Source: Zygnema cylindricum (lineage: Eukaryota; Streptophyta; Zygnematophyceae; Zygnematales; Zygnemataceae). From it: a stretch of DNA of 64,000 nucleotides. The stretch covers positions 53,001-117,000 of the forward strand of contig JBBHKE010000513.1 in NCBI GenBank assembly GCA_037447655.1. The letters are read 5' to 3'. The position numbers were made by a program, and so were the translations under genes. Each line of letters opens with the position of its first letter. Position 1 is the first letter of the stretch. Of this stretch, positions 59,083 through 64,000 are shown one piece after another. The notes under the pieces were generated by a model. The model was not told the origin of the DNA. It worked only from the letters and a program-made list of their open reading frames with translations, and ran no database searches.

Positions 59083-59727
59083 CATGTTGGGGGAAAGTGA
59101 GATGTAAAGAGGTTTGGGGCGACAAATAGAGAGAGTTAAGAACAAATGGAGAGAAAAGGGAAAAAGAGAGAAAGGGCCAAACGGAGGGGGAAAAAGAGAG
59201 GGAGGAAAAAAAAAGGCGTAAAGAGCGAGAGAGAAAAAAGGAGAGACTACGGGTTAAAATAAAAAGGCTAGCGCATTTTTTTCCTAATTCATTTCCCTCT
59301 TATCTCGTTTTGTCTTTTTATTACTGTCATAATATTTTAGTAGATTCCAACCAAGTTTTAGGTGCAAAAATTGTTTAATAAACTTTCATTCTTATTCATT
59401 CAAAACTTGTGTTTTTTGCTTGTTATCATTTTTTTCTAATAATTTTATCTTTTGTTTATGTTTGTAACGAACCTCTCTCTTTCCCCTATCACTTTTCGCT
59501 TGTCTCTTTCCCCGTCCCACCTTTTTTTTTCTTTTTTTCTAACCATTTTTATATTATCCTCCCTAAATTGTGAGATTATTATTTGTATTTTTTGAAGTCT
59601 AAGGTATAAACTTTGATGTTATAGCATTACGAGTTTATAATTTAGAATTATAAACCGAATTTATAAAATTTGTGTTTAAACTAAAACGTCACAACACTAA
59701 AACTCCAAAATTCCACACGATGGTCTT

Positions 59728-59822
59728 TGCAAAATAGTGAATGAAAGAAAAGCAAGTCGAAAATTGGCTTTCCCTTTGGAAAATAGTGAGTGAAAGAAAA
59801 GCATGTCGAAAATTGGCTTTTG
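59728..59822. repeat. Tandem duplication, about 51 bp
   Basis: Two adjacent copies of a unit containing AAAATAGTGARTGAAAGAAA and GTCGAAAATTGGCTTT with few differences. Confidence 0.75.
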
Positions 59823-60139
59823 CATTAAGGAAGCAAGAGGATATAAGGAAAGTAATAACGACATCGTGTAATTGGTCTAATCTGTTTTTGTAAATTTTGC
59901 ACAATCATTTGACGGTTAAAAGCAATATAAACGATTACTTGATATAAAATTGTCGTTTAAAAGAAAGTTGAAACGACTACACGTTTTAATTAGACAATGC
60001 AGGCTCGCCGAACGGCATGTGCCATCGCGTCGTCGCATGGTACAGTTTCGTGCGTTCGCTCGTACATATATTATGCCGGCTACTGTCGGGGGAATAAGAC
60101 GTACATATGAGTGTACATGCCGTACATTTATCTGTACGG

Positions 60140-60330
60140 TTCGTACAGTTATCGCCGATAGTTATCGTTATCGGCATTATCGCCGATAGGTAGCCGATAT
60201 TATCGTTTACTTATCGGCGATAAGACCGATAGCGATATATTGTACCAATATATCGTTTATCGGGTCCCCGAAAAATGGCCCATATCGGTTATCGGAAAAT
60301 CCTTACCGATACACAACACTAGAAAATACC
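60140..60330. repeat. CGATA-rich inverted-repeat patch
   Basis: Dense TATCGGCGATA / CGATATATTG palindromic words, similar to 19732-19880 and 20385-20500. It ends ATACACAACACTAG, which mirrors TAGTGTTACGTAT at 19734. Possibly the end of an old DNA transposon. Confidence 0.4.
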
Positions 60331-60557
60331 CTTATGCCGACATCATTTCCCCTAAGTGAAGACTTTTCGATTAATACTGTTACCGTCGAAGGTATTTTGC
60401 ATGGCAAACGGTTTGACGCAAAGGAGTTTTGTTGATACTGACATGTTAAGCTTACCAAGCTTACCCCTTACAATTTTAGTCTACGTGAGTATGAAAACTT
60501 GTGAGATCCTTCTATAACTTCATTTTCCTGTCTGCTTCCTTTCTTTGAGTTGTCACT

Positions 60558-63500
60558 ATGTTGCGAGGGAACAGTGGAACTCCGGATATTGAGTCTTTTC
60601 TGCAGACATATTCGTTAATGGGGCCCCAAATGCAAACATCGACGCACGAAGAACTTGATGTTGCCTCTGGTTTTTTTAACGAGTCTGTCGTGCTCGGTCA
60701 TGAATTGGATGAATGGATCGGTACACCTTTTAGTAATTCCGCGGAAAGTCTAAGAAAGCAAGATGCGTTCAATGCTTCTGTGATGGCTACTCCGGTTCCT
60801 TTTAAATTCGCCGGGAGCCCTAATAACAGCGACGGCGGAGGTCCTTCATGGCACAGCTCAGCTGCTGTACAAGATCCCTTAGCCATGTCTTCCGGGAATA
60901 TGCTGACTAATTTGAACAGCAATAGCACTCACCCATCTCATAGAAGCATCATACCCGCAACAGAGGGGACATGTATCGGAGACACAGGCATGAGTCCAGC
61001 AAATAGTGGAGGACATTCTGGTAGTTACGAAGGTACTCACAATCGCCAGAATGGAATGAAAATACGCAATGGACTGAAAGCGGAAAGTGGATGTGGACAA
61101 AATCCTGATGCATTAAGACCAGCGAAACCGGTGAATCGTAGTCATTTGACACAGCGGAGGTACAGGGAGCGGCAGAAGGTCTGTATAGTCTTCTAATTTG
61201 CAACCAACTTCTGGAAGAATCATTGTCTATGTCGATTTCATTTTCCAAGAACAGAAACGCTGTGTGTGTTTTCAGTTTTCAGCTCTTTGCGTCATTCACC
61301 ATTTCTCGTCAAGTCTTTCTGAACGACATTGACTTATTTCTAGGCGGCATTTGTTTTGTACATAATTTCATGGCCATAGAAGTATCCATACTGCTGGTTT
61401 TTTTTGCAGTCTGTGTTTGCTAAGAATCATCCTGTTACTGGCTGATTACAGGCAAAAACTGCAGACCTGGAAATCAAGGTGCAGGAGTTGAGAGAAGAGA
61501 ATCGTGCTCTTCTTCAGGAACGGACCGATCTGTTAGGACGCAATAGTGTTCTTTTGCAATTGTTAGAACAACGCGACAAGCAGATTGCAGAGGTTCAAGC
61601 TAAGGCCAATCTGGAACCCATGAGGTTATCGTCACCTCCTTCTTCTGCAATGGTGAGAATTAATTGTCATTTTGGGCCTTCATCAGTTGATAGCGGCTTG
61701 GTGGTTGTGAGGTAATACAATGGAGGAATAGCTGGACCATATCTCTTTCATGGTAATCAGTTGAATTCGTTTTTTTTGTTTTGAACAAATGCCAGTATTT
61801 CTGCTATTGTTATCAACATTGTATTTGCAGGTCGAAATGCATTCGCAACTTTCTTGCTAATGGCTGGGGGCAACGCTAAGTCTGAATTATAATTTTTGAA
61901 CCTGTATGTTTCTTTTTTCTGCAGGATGAACGGGAGGAAGATGGCAATGACCTTGCAGAGATTTTCTCTGGTTCTCTCACACTGACAGTGCAGGAGGAGA
62001 TGCCCATTGAACTTACCCCAGCGCAGGTGAACTTCCCCTTCATGCACCTTTTGCTCTTTGACAGCTGGTTATCACTGTTTGAATTAAAAGTGGTTGAGGT
62101 TATGGTGGAAATGTTACGTAGCTTGAGGGGCTGTACGGGAGATGCTCCTTATTTTAGTTGTTTTTTAGATGCAAGTTTGGTGATATGGCATTTTTTTGTT
62201 GTAACTGACACCACAGACCAGAGAGCGTGAAAATACATTTAGGATGTCAGATTCATGTCCATGGTGACAGTATCACTAGACCACCCAGGACACTTGAGAA
62301 TTATCAAGTAGTTTCATGCAACTGTGGATTCTTAACGATGATAATTTTCCACAAATTTCCACTTAGAGTTAGTCTGAGATTTCCCTGTCCGAGACCATCC
62401 AAGTAAGAGAAGCTCGATTGTAGTTGTGCCTGTCGGAAGGGAAACCTGACTTAAATGGCCGGCAGTTGTAGTTTGATGAGGTTTTTGCATGATTTTTCTG
62501 CAGTTAGAAGCATGGTGAGTAGGACTGGAACAATAGACAAAAATGGGCAAATCAATTCCTAGTTAAGGTATAGTGAAGTGGAATGCATTGTCCAGAGCTA
62601 ATGTATAACTAAAATTAGGGTCGCCATTCTAAGACAGGTGAGGTCAAGCTGGGAGAATGCACAATCTAAGTCCTGTTAAAATGAGACGGTTGCCCAGTGG
62701 GCTAGTAACCTCTTGTGGAGTGGCTTTAAAGGAGGATTAGTGGAGAGCATTGAGACTGGCCGATGTATCCCTCTGTGAAGGCCATCCATTAAATTGTGCT
62801 TGAATGTGCATCATCAGTTACAGTAAGATTACATAACTAACTAGGTGGAGCATGAAAGCGAAATTTATTAGCATGCATGGCACTTGTATAAAGGTGAACG
62901 CCCATTTGATAATTTCAGCACTGCTTACTTGTCCCTCTTAGCAGGAAATAACGCTGGTCTGTCGCAACCAAGGAATGCCGATATGCTCAACACTGTGTTG
63001 TTAATGATGTGAAAACCAGTTATCTGGTTATAAAGTTGCTGTGACATCCTTGAGTGTTATTACATTTTCTGGTGGGGACATGTTGAATGGACAACTAGTC
63101 TTCATGTGGCAGTGTAGCCCACAGACTCTTGTCGGTCTTACGAGTGAAGGTAATGAAAATGCTGCCTTTCCTGTTATTTGCTGCAGGTGAAGCTGCTCTC
63201 TCAGCAGGAACTTGCCCGCTTATGGCGTGACTATGTGAACAAGCTTGCTCTCCTTTTGGTGGCAACAGACAATAGACCGTCTCAGACTCACTTGGTGCAA
63301 CGTATAGAGCAGCTTACTAAGGAGGCAGGCTTACTTATAACCAGAGTGACTGTACGGAATCCACTTGGTGTCAAGAACTTTGTGGCACACAAGTTAGAGG
63401 ATGACAAGAGTGTGCTATCCAGGTAAGCATATTCTTCTGTCCAGTTCACTTCTCATGGTTGACATGTCATGCAGTTCACAGGATGCCGAATGGGGCGTAC

Positions 63501-63760
63501 GGGAATACAACTTCATGCTTGAGGTCTTTTGACCAGCTGTCTTTTCATGTTGCAGGGAGGAGAGTTCTGAGGTCTGGCTAAACAATGCATCAAGGCTGGG
63601 ACTAAGTGGAGAGCAAAAGGAGAGCATTCGGAGGTTGCGCACAGCATATGTTCAGAAGCTGGAGCAGATGTTGCAAGATCGCAAAGAAGCATTGCATGCA
63701 CTAAGCGCCTTTCTGCCCAGTTTCCTAAGCACGCGCGTCACTGCCGCAAATTTTGTTAAG
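60558..63760 (+). CDS. bZIP-like transcription factor (3' end beyond window)
   Basis: Exons: 60558-61178, 61452-61652, 61925-62026, 63187-63422, 63556-63760, all GT-AG and in frame; 455 codons so far. The N-terminal 190 residues are Ser/Asn/Gly-rich. The basic region (SHLTQRRYRERQKAKTADLE) spans the first intron. It is followed by a heptad zipper (L at EL, AL, DLL, LL, LL spacing) up to AEVQAKANLEP. The C-part has WRDYVNKLALLLV, VTVRNPLGVKNF and a helical LRTAYVQKLEQMLQDRKEAL, similar to C-terminal regions of green-algal bZIP proteins. It is expected to bind DNA as a dimer in the nucleus. The invariant Asn of the basic region is Ser here. The last exon boundary at 63760 is a guess; the frame stays open to 63874. 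Confidence 0.72.
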
Positions 63761-64000
63761 GTATATCCAGATTGCAGACTGCTGGGTGAGGAGCAGTTTT
63801 TGATGATTGACAAAAAGAGCTACAAGGAATGTCCATGGATGATTTCACGGGGATTCATCTTCATTTTGTCATGATGTTTGATGGGCATTGATTCATCCGT
63901 TCTGTCCATTTTCTTGAACAAGGTGCTACTGATTTATCTAAAAAATTAGTTACTTTTATGCCATACGTGTACACATCTACCTCATAGGGTGATTACACGA

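Larger units (their letters stand above)
59083..60557. other. Intergenic region upstream of the bZIP-like gene
   Basis: Purine-rich at 59100-59260 and AT-rich to 59960. It contains a 51-bp tandem duplication (59728-59822) and a CGATA-rich patch (60140-60330) like that at 19.7-20.5 kb, ending ATACACAACACTAG. No core promoter could be assigned. Confidence 0.5.

Overview
The window looks like nuclear DNA of a streptophyte (land plant or charophyte alga). The evidence is three intron-containing genes: a spliceosomal cyclophilin that closely resembles plant CYP22, a chloroplast NDH-complex subunit resembling NdhU with a transit-like N-terminus, and a green-lineage bZIP-type transcription factor. 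These sit among nested LTR retrotransposons. The species cannot be named from the sequence. Intergenic DNA is AT-rich and rich in GTAC/CGTAC words, and CpG is not obviously depleted even in transposons.

Layout. 1-17066: a stack of Ty1/copia elements on the + strand. A short non-autonomous element E1 (5' LTR entering from the left, 3' LTR 1070-2423) sits in the pol of E2 (2424-5874). Next is a decayed element E2b (5875-17066), which is interrupted by a minus-strand solo LTR (9079-10222) and by a nearly complete young element E3 (10641-15721, target duplication AAAAG). 17067-20682: non-coding DNA with a degenerate short-period repeat, a CGATATATCG-rich inverted-repeat region and a dispersed repeat. 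20688-31900: a minus-strand copia element E6 (target duplication TGATT), interrupted by a second minus-strand copia element E5 (22687-29027, target duplication GTTAC) and by a solo LTR of the E1 family (29452-30851). 31906-34566: intergenic DNA with a BED-finger relic and a TA-flanked MITE. 34567-40092: cyclophilin gene (+, 7 coding exons). 42711-45109: ndhU-like gene (-, 5 exons). 45501-46581: two nested hAT-type miniature elements lying in a coding-like fragment. 46590-49306: relics. 49307-59082: a degenerate Ty3/gypsy element E7 (-) between about 0.92-kb long repeats; its Pol ends in a PHD-finger-like segment. 59083-60557: AT-rich intergenic DNA. 60558-63760 and beyond: bZIP-like gene (+), which runs off the right edge.

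The three host genes have no obvious shared pathway (splicing, chloroplast cyclic electron flow, transcription). The most unusual biology is in the retroelements. The copia elements have primer-binding sites matching the anticodon arm of initiator tRNA-Met, the half-tRNA type known from Drosophila copia. In E3 the gag start codon lies inside the LTR, so the primer site is translated. Four related LTR groups carry an antisense tRNA-like module at about the same offset. The gypsy element carries a PHD-like tail. All boundaries were read by eye from repeats, target duplications and reading frames; no database search was run.
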